From contig NC_083344.1 in the NCBI RefSeq assembly GCF_019175385.1, positions 20,778,380 through 20,842,379 of the forward strand: DNA of 64,000 nt, given 5' to 3'. This document shows, one piece after another, positions 32,062 to 45,100 of this stretch. The notes under the pieces are model-generated. The model made no database searches. It was not told the origin of the DNA and saw only the letters and a list, made by a program, of their open reading frames with translations. This DNA is from Lycium barbarum. Lineage: Eukaryota; Streptophyta; Magnoliopsida; Solanales; Solanaceae. Both the position numbers and the translations under genes were made by a program. Numbering within the stretch: the stretch's first letter is position 1; every line of letters begins with the position of its first letter.

Positions 32062-35000
32062 TGTTACGGTTTGCTTTTACGCGGGTAAGGCATAAAAGTT
32101 ACTACGAGGTTGTTGGTGCTCTAATTGGATTTTAGTCTTTTTAGAATCACCACCTAATTTATTAAAAAAAAAATTAGGAAAAGCAGGTAAAATATTTTTC
32201 AAGCAAGAGAGAAATCTTTTGGTACCAAAGTTCGAGGTAAGGGTTCTGGTGATCCCCTAGGGAAGGTTTTATGCACCCTGGTATTAAAGATCTGTAGAAT
32301 ACAGTTGACCTACGAGCTTCAATGTGTGACTAATGTATTTATTTGTTTATAGGTGCTTTAATTTTCCGCAAAAAATGTCATTTATATTCATATCATAACT
32401 TCAAGGAAACAATTTGGCAAAAAATCTGCTTTATAAAAGGGGTTTTTGGGTTTTTAAAATCCACGTAAGTATTCAACTCAGTTTATTGCCGGACTAGGAC
32501 ACACTCGGGATTTCTCCCGAGTAGAGTCGCTCCTATTCTGGTCCTAATAAGATGATTTTAGTTCTTACGAGTTTTTATGCTTTATAAGAAAATATATGGA
32601 GTATTCTCCTATATTTATAAATATATAGATATATGTAAAAAAAGAAAATCTTATTAAGTCCAAATTTTATCCCTTTGAAGCCCATAAGATCCAACCGTAT
32701 TCGAAACCCCAAAGTCCGTCATACCTCAATTTTGGTCCAAGTGTGTTTCCCCTTATTTTCAGTTCATTTGTTTTTGGGCTTCTTGGCCCAAATCAATCAC
32801 CATTTCATCAGATTTTGCTAAGTTCAGAACCCATTTCCGGCCGTAAGAATATGCGAGTCTCTTATTTCTTAGCAAATAAAGTCCAGATTAAAACGGCTAT
32901 TTTGAGTTTTGCAAAAGGATTTATTACAGCCTCATTTAAATCTCAAGAGAATATCATGGTTTGCCTTTTTCAAATCACGGAAGATAGCCCAAAATTTACA
33001 CTTAGCCTTTTTGTTTTTTTGAAGAATCATTAGACATTGCTGCCCTTTTTACTCAACCAAAATCCCATTTTTTCCACTTTTTAACACTAGCCGTGTCATT
33101 AAACCAATTTAAAAAAACATTTAGAATCAAAGCTAAGTTTTGACTTCTCACGCAAAAGTTGATTATAATCCCAGTTTTGGAAAAAACGTTTAGTGACCTC
33201 TTACAATACTAAACGTTGATCTCCTAAATTCTACACATGTATAGGGGTTTCAATATATTTTTCATGAGTATTTACATACATATATGATATACAACTGAAA
33301 TTAAAAGAGAGGAAATTAAGCTGGTGGGCCTACCAAACCCACCAGCCTCCATTTTTACCCATGGATGGGCCTTTATGATATTAACTTCCCTTTCCGCTTT
33401 TCCCATGTACTCGATCAAGAAAGGGTATTGGGCCCTTGGCCCAAGTGGTTTATGCAATAGAAATCGCCCAAAATAATGATATTTCAAGCAAGCAAAAAGT
33501 AGGGAGATATGGATTAGTACATGTTAGACTGTGGCTTGACCGAAAAAAAAAAACTTATATAATAAATGCATATAAGGCATGTAACTCTAAAATATACATC
33601 ATTCGATGAAATAGAAATTCAACTAGACATATGTGCCCATATAGACTGAAAACAGCAAAAAGATAGGCCCAGAATGGCAAATAACTACAGCCTTCAAATT
33701 CTAAAGCCCATTAAACAGTACAGAAATAAGCCCAACATCAAAAATTCCATAGCATCATTTTCTTGACTAAAAATAGACAATACCACACAAACAAATATAC
33801 ACGACCATCAGCCAATATACCATGGATATACACACCCATGGAGAGACTAAAATAGCCCAAAAAGGAAAGCTTTCACCGTCTTGTTCCTGATGCCATACAA
33901 GATCCAAGGGGTTTCCAGGAACCCAGGCACGATAGACATCAGTGAAGGCTTAAGCTTAATCCTCAAGTGCTATTTTGCCTCTCTATTTATGTGTTAAACT
34001 CATGGTGTATAAGAGAGGGAGTGTTCAAATATTTTTGTATACAAAGCTTACAAACGAAAACTAGTTATACTTATCCACCCACATAGTATACAATCATATA
34101 ATTAATTAGGCTAACATGACATAAAGGTCTAGCCCAAACACAGGTGGCCCAACTGAACCAAATTTTAAAAGAGATGAAAAGAAAAATGAAGGCCCAAATT
34201 CCAGTCATAAAAGAGAGCATCAGAGGCAAGCAACTGGAAGCCCAGTATGTTAAGACCAGCAAAAGACCAAGCCCAACTGAGTATTGATTGAAGCAAGATA
34301 AAAATTCATAAGTCATATAGGTGATATTCCTCACTTATAACAAATATACAGATCCTGGTATACCAGAGGCATACCAACTGTGTATACCAGGTATACTGGC
34401 CATATCCCTAGCTCAAAGCCCAAGTATAAATGGCACATAGCAGGTAGAGGTAAGATTTTCAGGGGGTTGTTACTTAATTCTCATATAACAAACCAAACCA
34501 GCATATACCCAACATTCCACAGAAAAAAAAGCCCATATTTCCAACTTGTAGTTACTGTTTAGGCAGACAAGACTTCCTTAATAGGACACAGTTTTTACCT
34601 CCCTAGAATATAACATAAAGTAATCAAGGGACATTCTATACCCTTTACCATAAATCAAATATTGATCTTCAAAACAGGCTTCACTTACACTTACTTTAGA
34701 CATAACAACAAACCACAAAGAAAAGTATGATTAAATGATTTGCCCGAGATTCATGTATAGGACTCGTTTACCTTAATAGCTTCTAAACAGATAGACTAGT
34801 GACCAAATAATACCACATGAACTCATGAGCAGTTCAAGCACATAGACTTGTACAAAAATGGAACCAACTTATTTTATGGGCTCAAATAATTAGGCAGTTC
34901 ATGAGGACAGATTTTGAGCTTTCAAAGAGCCATATTTTTCTTATCTTTAAAATCACACAGAGATATAGACAGCCAAGAGGATAAAGATGGGGAGAAGTGC

Positions 35001-36822
35001 TCTTTTCTAACAGTGCTTCACAAAGACTCCAGTTTAGAAAGAATACATGAAGACTGGACAACAAACAGAACTGAAGCAAGCAGTTGTAACATACTTTTCA
35101 CCAAACCATAAAAGAAGGGAAAGGGGGGGGGGGGGGGGGACCAAAAAGAACAGGAATATGTTTAAGAGGGTAATATGCAGAGACAGATAGGTTGTCCATG
35201 TCAATAAACAGACTTCTAAAAGAATCATGCTTAGAGCAGGTTGTCACCACCAAAGTGATCAACTTAACTGCACCTCACAGAAGGTACCTCTGACTAGGAA
35301 AATTAAGCTAGACTAATTGTATTAAAACATCATCAAACAGGTTGAACTAACACATAAACAGGCTCAATCAAGACAAATTAAACCAAACTTCCTGCAACTA
35401 ATGTACTTAAAAAAATGTAAGAGCTTATTTTCTTGTAACACTTTTAGCACAATTCACACATATACATCTAATTCCCCCAAGCTTGCAAATTAAAGCTTAA
35501 AGAACACACTTATCATATAATCAAACCTAAGCCTTCTACACTTAAAAACTTATGAAAAAAAAAACTTAATTAGATATCAAACCTACTCTGAATGTGTTAA
35601 ATATTTCCTAAACTCAACTATTGAGCACAAGATCCTATTAGAGTTTATCCTATTATACATCCTTCCAGTTGACAAATTTTCAGTTTAAAAAGAAACTCCA
35701 ATTAGATAAAGACATGATACATTTTATTAAACCAACTGTCCATTAGTAACCAAAACCTTAACTAGTCACATGATGAATCATAATCCCTTACTCCATCCTA
35801 TATAATTTATTAACTATGTGTACTACTACTATTGTTCATTTAACAAGAAACAGTCTTCACTAATGAGTCAAAAATACCAAACTGAGTTTAATAGGAGAGA
35901 CATCATTACTGTGCTCTCAATAACACAGGAGTCAAGTCGTTAAGCATAATGAAAGGTGCAGCCTAAATGAAATTTAAATTAAATGCACATTAAACAAAAG
36001 CTAAGTAGACATTAAATACATGACTGAACAAGAAAATAGAAAAACATAACTGGACATGACTCAACTTACACATATAAGCCTAATTCAAACTAAAAATAAC
36101 AACATAACTATACTAGCAGTTTCAACACACATATAACAAACAGACAAATTCTAGAAAATGAAAGAGAGGTTTACCTTTTGCAAGTGCAGCCTTATATCAA
36201 GATCGAACTTGGAGATTTTTTCTCCTCCAAACCCCAAAAACTTAGCCACAAAACCTAGCAAAACAAGCGAGAACAATTTTTTAAAAAAATTTTACTTGAC
36301 TCAGAAAATCTAAAGATCTCAAATATTTTCTTTGAAAACTTTAAGTATTTCGAGTCTTGTGAGTATATTTGAATTTCAATATGCTCAAACTTGTTCAAAT
36401 AATGAAAAATAGGGTCCTTTAAATGGGAATCCCTAAAACTTCAAAACCCTAGTTTAACCGATGTGGGATAACTCACCATAGATGGGATTTCCTCCTCATA
36501 TCCCCACATTGTAGGGTCGATATTATATGAAAAAACAAACGAAGGGTCAGATCTCAACCCAACAAAATCAATCAACATGGTCCACTTTGAACCAATGAGA
36601 TTTGCGAATTCAAATCCTAATACAACGAAAAAAAGAAAATTCAGAGTTTTTTATCATTAATTTGAACAAAAGCAAAAGAAAAGAAACTTACACCCTGTTT
36701 GGGTTGAGTTTGGTGAAAACGGAGGAAACATTAATTGCTTTTCCCTTCTTTGCCTTACAAGGCCTGTACAAGATTGCCCACATCTGCATTTTTGCTATCA
36801 GAGGCAACGATGACAAGGAGAG
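32062..36822 (-). repeat. Element O 5' LTR, 3' portion
   Basis: The minus-strand end is CAAACCGTAACA at 32062. The portion nearest the PBS is homologous to the 3' part of solo LTR D (shared words around CCAAAGTT, GTAAGGGTTCT and TTGACCTACG). The plus strand is A-rich (so the sense strand is T-rich) over about 33500-36170, with no protein motif; the short open stretches there are chance. It ends at the LINE insertion, and the remainder of the LTR is at 45945-46815. A 17-G run lies at 35123-35139. Confidence 0.65.
36173..36427 (-). promoter_or_regulatory. Candidate promoter, leader exon and splice donor in the element O LTR
   Basis: On the minus strand, CCATTTAAAGGACCC (TATA-like, 36412-36427) is followed about 240 bases later by TTGCAAAAG|GTAAACC, with the GT at 36174-36173. 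The downstream sequence is T-rich. It matches the arrangement in solo LTR D. Confidence 0.4.
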
Positions 36823-36922
36823 AGGAGGTTACATCGAGTATTATGTAACTCTAAAAAAATCTCTCTAGAAACCCTAGCTTCCCATGCAAAACCCTAAATC
36901 ATAAACCGATGCCACCGACTAA

Positions 36923-39176
36923 ATGGCCATCGTGGCTACTAGTCAGCCACCTCTGTTGGATGGCTAGACTTCTGCTACACCTACCCCAACCATTGACAAT
37001 CCCTGCAATGACCCGACAATTCATAAACTAGACTTTAGAAAAATCTTTCAACCTACAAACCCTAACTCCATGCAAAACCCCATGTCAAGTATTCATGTAA
37101 AGAAAGTAGATTATCGTAACGGTGTTCCTGTGCTTCGTTGGACACAAAAGGAGGCGGATCATATGGAATCTCTGGAGGATTTGAAGCATGCAGTCGTTGG
37201 AAAATTCTCATATGGATAGCCATCATTGGAGGAACTCAGGACACTTATGCCAGAGCAATGCGGGATGAAAGGAAAGTGCCAAATCTGATTGTTTCGTGAT
37301 AAACATGTCCTTATTTGATTATCAACAAAGGAGGATTTTGTTAATCTATGTTCGAAGGGTGTGTACTACTTGCAGTCAAGCGATGGTTATTCTTATCAAA
37401 TGAGGCCTTTGATTTATGACTCTAAGTTTAAAGTTGATGAAGAGACATCAAAGGTTATATCTTGGATATCTTTTCCTTATCTGTTACCTACGTTCTTTGT
37501 GAAGGAAGCTTTGTTTTCTCTAGCTTCTGTTGTTGGGATACCTTTACAAGTGGATTTGGCTACTATAAATCGCACAAGGCCAAGTTGTGCGAGAGTTAAA
37601 GTTTTCATGGACTTATTAGCATATCTCCCTAGTTATGTCGATATGGAGATAGAGGATGAGGAAACTAAGGAGTTTAGAGTTGATAAAGTGAAGATTCAAT
37701 ACGATTACCTCCCAAAGTATTGTAAAGAATGTAGGTTACAAGGCCACAATGAGAGTGAATGTTGGAAACTCCACCCTGAATTAGTAGCCTTTTATGAGGA
37801 TGATGAGAAAGTAGCACCTGATGCTGCAGGAAAAAGCAAGGAAGTGATGGTCAAGGAGGATGTTCAGGCTCCTCAGCCTCAGAAGAAACCGTTTCATCAT
37901 AATCGAAGGAGGTTTAATGCTAGGATGCTATCCAGTGGAAAGATTCTTGGCAATCCTGGAAATTGGAATATTATTAAAGACAATAGAGATCTTAATAGTC
38001 CTAAGCAGGATAATGTATCTTGAGAGGTGTTAGAGGTGAATACAAAAGCGAATAAGGATTCAATGGTGATAGTTCAAAACAAGTTTGATGTGTTACAAGA
38101 TCAGAGTCTAGCAAATGATAATGATGGAAACAATAGTGAGTTCAATGGTGAAGATTATGAACTTAAAAATGCTACTGTCCCTCAAGATCAGGAGTTGATT
38201 AGTTCTGATGAGCAAAATAAACAAGATGCTGTGATTAGCACTTCTCATGGTCAACAGTTGATTACTCTACCAAATGCTCCAGTAGTTGGAACAACTGACA
38301 AGAAGGAGCATGAAGTGGGGCTAGTTGAATCAAACTCAGTTCCTGATCATGCAATAAGTATGGAGAAAACTGCAAGTCTTGTAGTGCCTAACCTTTACAA
38401 GCCATCAGACATGGTGGAGGATCAAGTTACTTCAAATCAGAGTGATCCTAAACAGATTGAGAAGCTGGAGAAACTTGGAGAGATGTATAAGGTGGAGGAT
38501 GTTGACATAAGCTCAGTAGAGGTTCATGGTAGTAAAGAAATTGACAACACACAAGCCTCTCCTACAAATATGTCATCATCTAAAGGGAAGTCAGAAGTCC
38601 CTAAGAGGGTGGATGACAATATGAATTAAGAGAAGACTGAAACTAATTGTCATATGGAAGAAGCAGTTTTTAACATAGACTGTAAGTCAAGGGAAGATTC
38701 AGACAGTCACTAGGTAGATGCAGCTGAAATATTTCAGGAAAAATGAGAAGGAGGAATTTGTGGTTGATTTGGATGATACTTGTCCAAACAACTTGCAGAT
38801 TGTTAGATCTTACCCTCCTGAAAGAAGTTATTATTCCCAGGAAGGAAATTTGGCCCTGGCTATTGTCCCTGAAAGTAAGGAAGTTCAGCCACTGAATTTA
38901 GGTAAAAAGCTATCTCTTAACAAAACTTTGCATGATGTTGTTTCTCATAATCTGCAAGATGAGAAGGAAAATAAGGTCCTGGACAATCTAATGAAAAACG
39001 ATGCTGATAGTACACCTAAAGAAATGATTCTTCAAAAGGTCTGTAAAGAAGCAGGAATTTCTCCAAAAACACAAGGTAAAAGGGCAAAAAAGGGGAAGAA
39101 ACAAGGTGTCTCAGATGGTCAACAAGCAGTAAGGATCATGCCAAAAAGGGGTAGCTTAAGGAAGTCTTCTAAATGA
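36923..39176 (+). pseudogene. LINE ORF1: DUF4283 and zinc-knuckle RNA-binding protein, decayed
   Basis: The first ATG in the coding frame is at 36923. The frame continues through KLDFRKIFQPTNPNS, VPVLRWTQKEADHMESLEDL and KHVLI (DUF4283, about 37070-37330). VISWISFPYLLPTFFVKEAL and TRPSCARVKVFMDL follow, then the knuckle CKECRLQGHNESEC (about 37729-37770). The C-terminal half is long, polar and acidic, ending in a basic KRAKKGKKQG tail. Stops occur at 36965, near 37217, 37288 and 37318, at 38021-38023 and near 38627; a one-base shift sits in an A run near 38741. The TGA overlaps the ORF2 start. ORF1 would coat the LINE RNA. Confidence 0.8.
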
Positions 39177-42100
39177 TTATTAAATCTCTTTTTTGGAATA
39201 TCAGATCAGTGAATTCTCAACAAGCTTTCCATAGAGTTCAAATGTTACATAGATATCATAAATTTTGCTTGGTGGCTCTGATGGAACCTTTTTCAACATC
39301 AAAGACAGATTCAGAAGTATAGAAGGAAACTTGGTATGCCTTATGCCAATTTCAATTGTAATGGTAAAATCTAGTTCTTTGTTCAAGACAAAGTGGATGT
39401 AGAAGTACTTCTGGATACTGAACAATCTATTACTATTAAATTGTTCTTCCAAGATCTAAATAAAGCAATGGTGGTTTCAATGGTTTATGCTAAATGTAAT
39501 GAAGGGGATAGATTGTAGTTGTGGGATGATATATATGGTGTGGCTAGTAACATGGCATTCCCTTGGCTGATTGGTGGTGATTTCAATGTCATTTTAAATG
39601 AAAAGGAAAAAATAGGAGGTTTGCCAGTTTCCCCACAAGAGTATGAAGATTTTGCATTCTGCATGAATTCTTGTGAATTGCATGAGATTCCTTTTAAAGG
39701 GAGTACTTTCACATGGTGGAATGGTAGGGCTGATAATGAATGTATTTTTAAGAGGCTGGATAGAATGTTGCATAATGAGCTATTTCAAGACTGGTTTGGA
39801 CATTTAGAGGTGGAACATTTGTCTAGAACAGGATCTGATCATGCTCTATTACTTTTAACTTGTGGGGATCAGGTGCAGAACTATTTTAAGCCATTCAGAT
39901 TTCTTATATTCTGGGTGGAACATGAATCCTTTCTAGACCTTGTTAGACATCAGTGGGAAGAAGAATTATCTGAAGATGTGTTCCTATCATTTAAACTCAA
40001 GCTGAAGAAGGTGAAAATTGCTTTATGTAAGTGGAGTAAGGAGACATTTGGAGATATCTTCAAGCAACTAGTTATCAGAGAGGATATAGTCAAAATTAAA
40101 GAACACCTGTTTGAGGAGGATCCTTCAGAAGAGAATAGAATGGTGATGCAAAGGGCTCAAGATGAACTTAAACTACACTTGCATTATGAAGAAGAATTTT
40201 TGAGACAAAAAGCTGGAACTGACTGTTTCTTAGAAGGTGATAAAAATACAAGGTTTTTTCATAGTTTGGTCGAAGGTAGGAGGAATAGAATCCAAGTCAA
40301 GAGAATTCAAAATGCTGATGGTGTGTAGTTAGAGGAAGCTGACAAAGTTGCTGATGAGGCTGTTTCATTCTATCATAGGCAGTTTTCTCAAGAAGATCAG
40401 ATTGAAGAATCTCCTATTCTTAATCATGTTCCTGAAATGATTAAGGAGGAGGATAATGTATTGCTTACAGACCAACCTACTATGGAAGAAGTGAAGAAAG
40501 CTGTTTTTGAATTATCAGGTGACAGTGCTTGTGGACTAGATGGTTTTTCTGGGATATTTTATCAGAAGTGTTGGGAAGTGATCAAAATTGATGTGGGTAA
40601 TGTAGTTAAAGCCTTCTTTGAGGGTCAGACCCTTCCTAAGTCAATTACTCACACCAACTTAGTACTGTTGCCAAAGAAAAATGTGGTGGAAACATTTTCT
40701 GATATGAGGCCTATAAGCCTCATCAACTTCATTAATTAGGTTATCTCTAGAGTGGTGCATGAAGGCTTGATAGACTGTTACTAGCTGTGATATCTTCTAA
40801 CCAATCAGGATTTGTCAAGGGCATAAATATTATTGAGAATGTATTGTTGACACAGGAAATTATTACAGACATAAGGAAGAGAGGGAAGCCTGCTAATGTT
40901 GTTATTAAGTTGGATATGGCAAAAGCATATGACAGAGTTTCATGTCTATATCTCTGTAAGGTAATGAAGAAAATGGGATTTTCTGAGGTATTCATTGATT
41001 TAATATGGAGACTATTGGCAAATAACTGGTATTCTGTGCTGTTGAGTGGCCATGCTCATGGTTTCTTTCATTCAACCAGAGGAGTTAAGCAGGGAGACCC
41101 CATCTCTCCTTCTTTATTCATCATTTCTGCAGAAGTACTCTCAAGAGCATTGAACTCTTTATTTGATCAGTCAGCTTTTACAGGCTATGGGATGCCAAAG
41201 TGGAGTTCTACATTAAACCACCTTGCTTATACAGATGATACCATCATATTATCATCTGCAGAGAGTAATTCCTTGCTGCTGATCATGGACACTCTTCAAT
41301 AGTATCAAAGAATATCTGGACAATTGATAAATGAGAGGAAAAGTTTTTTCTATATGTCCAACAAGGTATCAAATCAGTTGATTCAACAGGAGGAAGCAGT
41401 AACAGGATTTCTGAGAGGTCAATTCCCTTTTACATATCTTGGTTGTCCAATTACTTATGCAAGGAAGAAAAAAGTTGATTATATTGATCTGTTGAAGAAA
41501 GTCAAGGACAAGTTGCAAACTTCGAAAGGGAAAATGTTGTCTTATGGTGGAAAAGCAATATTAAGCACCAGTGTTCTCCAAAGCATTCTAATCCATATAC
41601 TATCTGCTATCAGACCACCAAAATTTGTTATAAAAGAGCTGCATAAGATCTTTGCAAAGTTCGTTTGGAATAACAAGGAAGAAGGGAGAAACAGACACTA
41701 GTCATCATGGCTTAATATGTGCTTACCTAAACATGAAGGAGGGTTGGGGTTCAAGGCCATTTTTGATATGTCAAAAGCTTTATATGCTAAATTTTGATGG
41801 AAGTTGTCACGACCCAGCTAGGGGCCGCGACGGGTACCCGGGGCTAACCACCGAGCACCGCTCGCTCTGTCGCTCATTTTACTCATTTAATGTTTTTTTT
41901 ATCATCTTTATGCTCATAGCGGCGGAAAATCATATTTCGTATGAAAACATAAAATACTTTCATGTACATGTACCCTTAGGCTATCAAAATAATATAGATA
42001 TGTATATAATAGTGATCGTGAGACCATCTAACCCGCATTGCGTATCTACGAGCCTCTACTGGAGTGCTGAACATAGGGACTGGACAAGACTCCGTCGTGC

Positions 42101-45100
42101 CCAAAAAAAATACATATACATGGCTATATATACAAAAAAGAATAATCATAAGCACCTCCGGGACAATGGAGGGCTCCCAATCAGCTGACAGCTACTACAG
42201 ATCTGGATCGAGCTCTCCTACCTGTCTACCTGTGGGCATGAACACAACGTCCAAAGAAAATGGACGTCAGTACAAATATTGTATTGAGTATGAGAGGCAT
42301 AAACAATGAAGTAAGACATATAAAGAAGATACTCATATGAAACATCAGAATCTAACTGCCAAGTATAAGGAAACAAATCATGTTGTCTTACTCATGCTCA
42401 TCATCATATCATATCATTTATGCATCATGTATAAACTGCTCGTCCATATCGGATCGGTGTGATAATCATAACATGAGCCTGCGTCCAGGCCTCCCGCGTC
42501 CGGGGTAACATCTCATACCGCCCACTAGTGGTGTCTGGCCATGGTGTATCATATAGCTGCCCGCCTTGGCAGTGACTGCCCGGCCAAATAGGCGCGGTGT
42601 AATAGTAATATCATCATATGCTCATCACAATATGCTTAGATTATCATAATACATACATAAGGCTCAAGATCAACCATACTCTATCGGGGTGACGTAAGGT
42701 CGTGATCCCCCGATTGCATTATGGAACAATCATTGACATCCTGCCTCACCTCGAAGGAATTAGCATATGAGGTGAGTGTAAGTGATAAATAACGTCATTA
42801 GACTTTCTATACTTTAACTCATTACCTTGCGTAGCTAACTATAGACATAGGCTCGTGGATAAGAAGGTAGTTACACTATAGGATTCATGCCATTAGAAAT
42901 AAGGGACTAGCCTCACGTACCTTTCTCGTTTAAGCAATCTAGCGTTCGTTTATTCTCCTTCAATGTCACGCATCTACCTTCAAAACAGGATTCGTACTAA
43001 CATTAGTTAATCAATTATAAGAACGCACTACTATTCCTAGAGAAAATTGGGAAGTACTTCCTTTGTTTATACTACTTTTCCCATATTTCATATCAACATC
43101 CAACACCCACAACAACAATTACAATATAGCAATCAACAATCGTCATTCATATACAATGACCATGATCCACCATTCCTCTTCATTTTTCCCACATTTATGG
43201 TTTTGGGTTCGCTATCGTATTTTCTCATGTATCACACTTATCTCATGGTCTACATGTCATTTATAATGTATTCATACTCACAACACACTAACATTCATGA
43301 TTCAATTCAACTACCATTCACGCATGGCACTATTCACTCATTTTTGACCCATTTGCTATGCTTTTCTACAATTAGGGTATCTTACCCTTCAAATACCTTA
43401 AAGAACATGAAATGGTCATGAAACTTACCTTAGATGATGGTTGAACAAGCTTTGAATGGATTTACTCCTCTAGCACCAAAACCCTACTTCACTCCTTTTA
43501 GGTTTTCTTGAGAAGGATGAACTTTAGTGTGATTCTCACACTTGATTTCGTGGGTCTCATGTAATTGATCACCAATCTCCCTTGAGTTCTTGTAATTGAA
43601 GAGTAGAGAGTATTCTAGGAGTTTCTAGAGAGAAATATCACGAATATGAAATGATTTGAATGAGCTTGGGTCTCTTTTTAATGACTTAAAATCTATTCCG
43701 GAATGAACAGTGACTGAGGTGTATAGTGGTCGTAAACCCACTTTACGGGCCGTATTCTGGTTTACGGTCCGTCCTTCGTGACCGTATTTAAGCATATCAA
43801 AACCAGAAAGGCATGCTAGAGATCATGGCAATTTACGACTCAGTTTACGGGTCGTATTTCGATTTACGGTCCGTATTCCAAGTCGTTTTTAACCATTTGA
43901 CAGAAAGTTGAAATTTTTGAAAGGTTTGAGGACGATAGCAGTTTACGGTCCATAAATCACTTTACGGGCTGTATTCCACTTTACGACCAACTGGGTCAAA
44001 GTGCAAACCTATAACTTTTCATTGTACGTTCGCGGAGAAATTTTCGAGGTGTAACAGAAGTTTAGAACTTCTAGCTCTCTCTAGGCTAACTACATGTGGA
44101 ATAAGTATTGTAAGAAGCAGATCCCTCAGTTAGTACAATGGAAAGGGGGGGGGGGGGTCTCAGGTTGGAAGATGATGCTGGAGGCAAGCGACAGTACTGA
44201 GCAAGAAATATGGTGGGAACCTAAGATTGGGAGTTCTAATGTGTGGTTTGATAACTGGACTAAACTAGGTGCTCTTAACTTTGTGGCTCCTCATAGCTGG
44301 CCAGTTAATGATCAGGTTGAAGATGTGGCTGAATTAATGTCAAATGGCACCTGGAATGTCCAAAAACTCCTGCAGTTATTCCCTGAAGATACTGTGCAGC
44401 ACATAATGCAGGAAATTGACATTAAGCATGCATCTAATGAATGGGATACACCATGGTGGATGATGACTAACTCAAGAAAGTTTACTGTAGCCAATGCATG
44501 GGAGTTACAGAGACAAAGAGCCAATGTAACAGTGCCTTTTTATAACATGTGGATCAAGGGTGTGCCATTCAAGATTTCGTTCTTTTTATGGAGACTTTAG
44601 AAGTTTAAAGTGACAGTAGATGAGGTGGTGGCAAACATTGGCATTGCTATAGTTTCTAAATGTTGCTGCTGTAATTCTGCCCAGCCTGAATCCATTAATC
44701 ATTTATTTCTCTGTGGAGATTTTGCTGCAAAAGTTTTGAGTGTCTTTAATGCAGCAGCTGGATTGACTATGAATTGTGTTCAAGTTAAACATGCTATCAG
44801 AAGCTGGTGGGAGGGAAAATGTCATTATAAGCTGAAACTTGTTTTTAAAGCTGTTCCTGCTTTTGTTGTTTGTCAAATATGGAAATGGAGAAAAAATCAA
44901 TTACATGAAGGCACCATGACTTTTAATAGGGTGATATATGATATCAATCTCAACATATACTTGTTATGCAAGGTGTTGTTCCCTGGGCTGAATGTTCCAA
45001 AAAGGTGGCATCACATTGTGCAGTTTTTTGAAGAGTATAAACCTACAATTGTTTATAAAGTGATAAGGTGGATGAGACCTGCAGCTGGATGATTTAAGTG

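Noticed and set aside
36602..36868. 88-codon frame near the LINE start
   Set aside because: It spans the proposed LTR-LINE junction and shows no motif; the LINE ORF1 frame starts at 36923.
41652..42188. Open frame of 178 codons
   Set aside because: It crosses the junction between LINE ORF2 and solo LTR F and carries no motif in the LTR part; a chance chimera.
43047..43421. 124-codon plus-strand frame in solo LTR F
   Set aside because: It is antisense to the LTR, of low complexity and without a motif; similar short frames recur in B LTRs (16300-16614, 24075-24389) simply because the LTRs are related.
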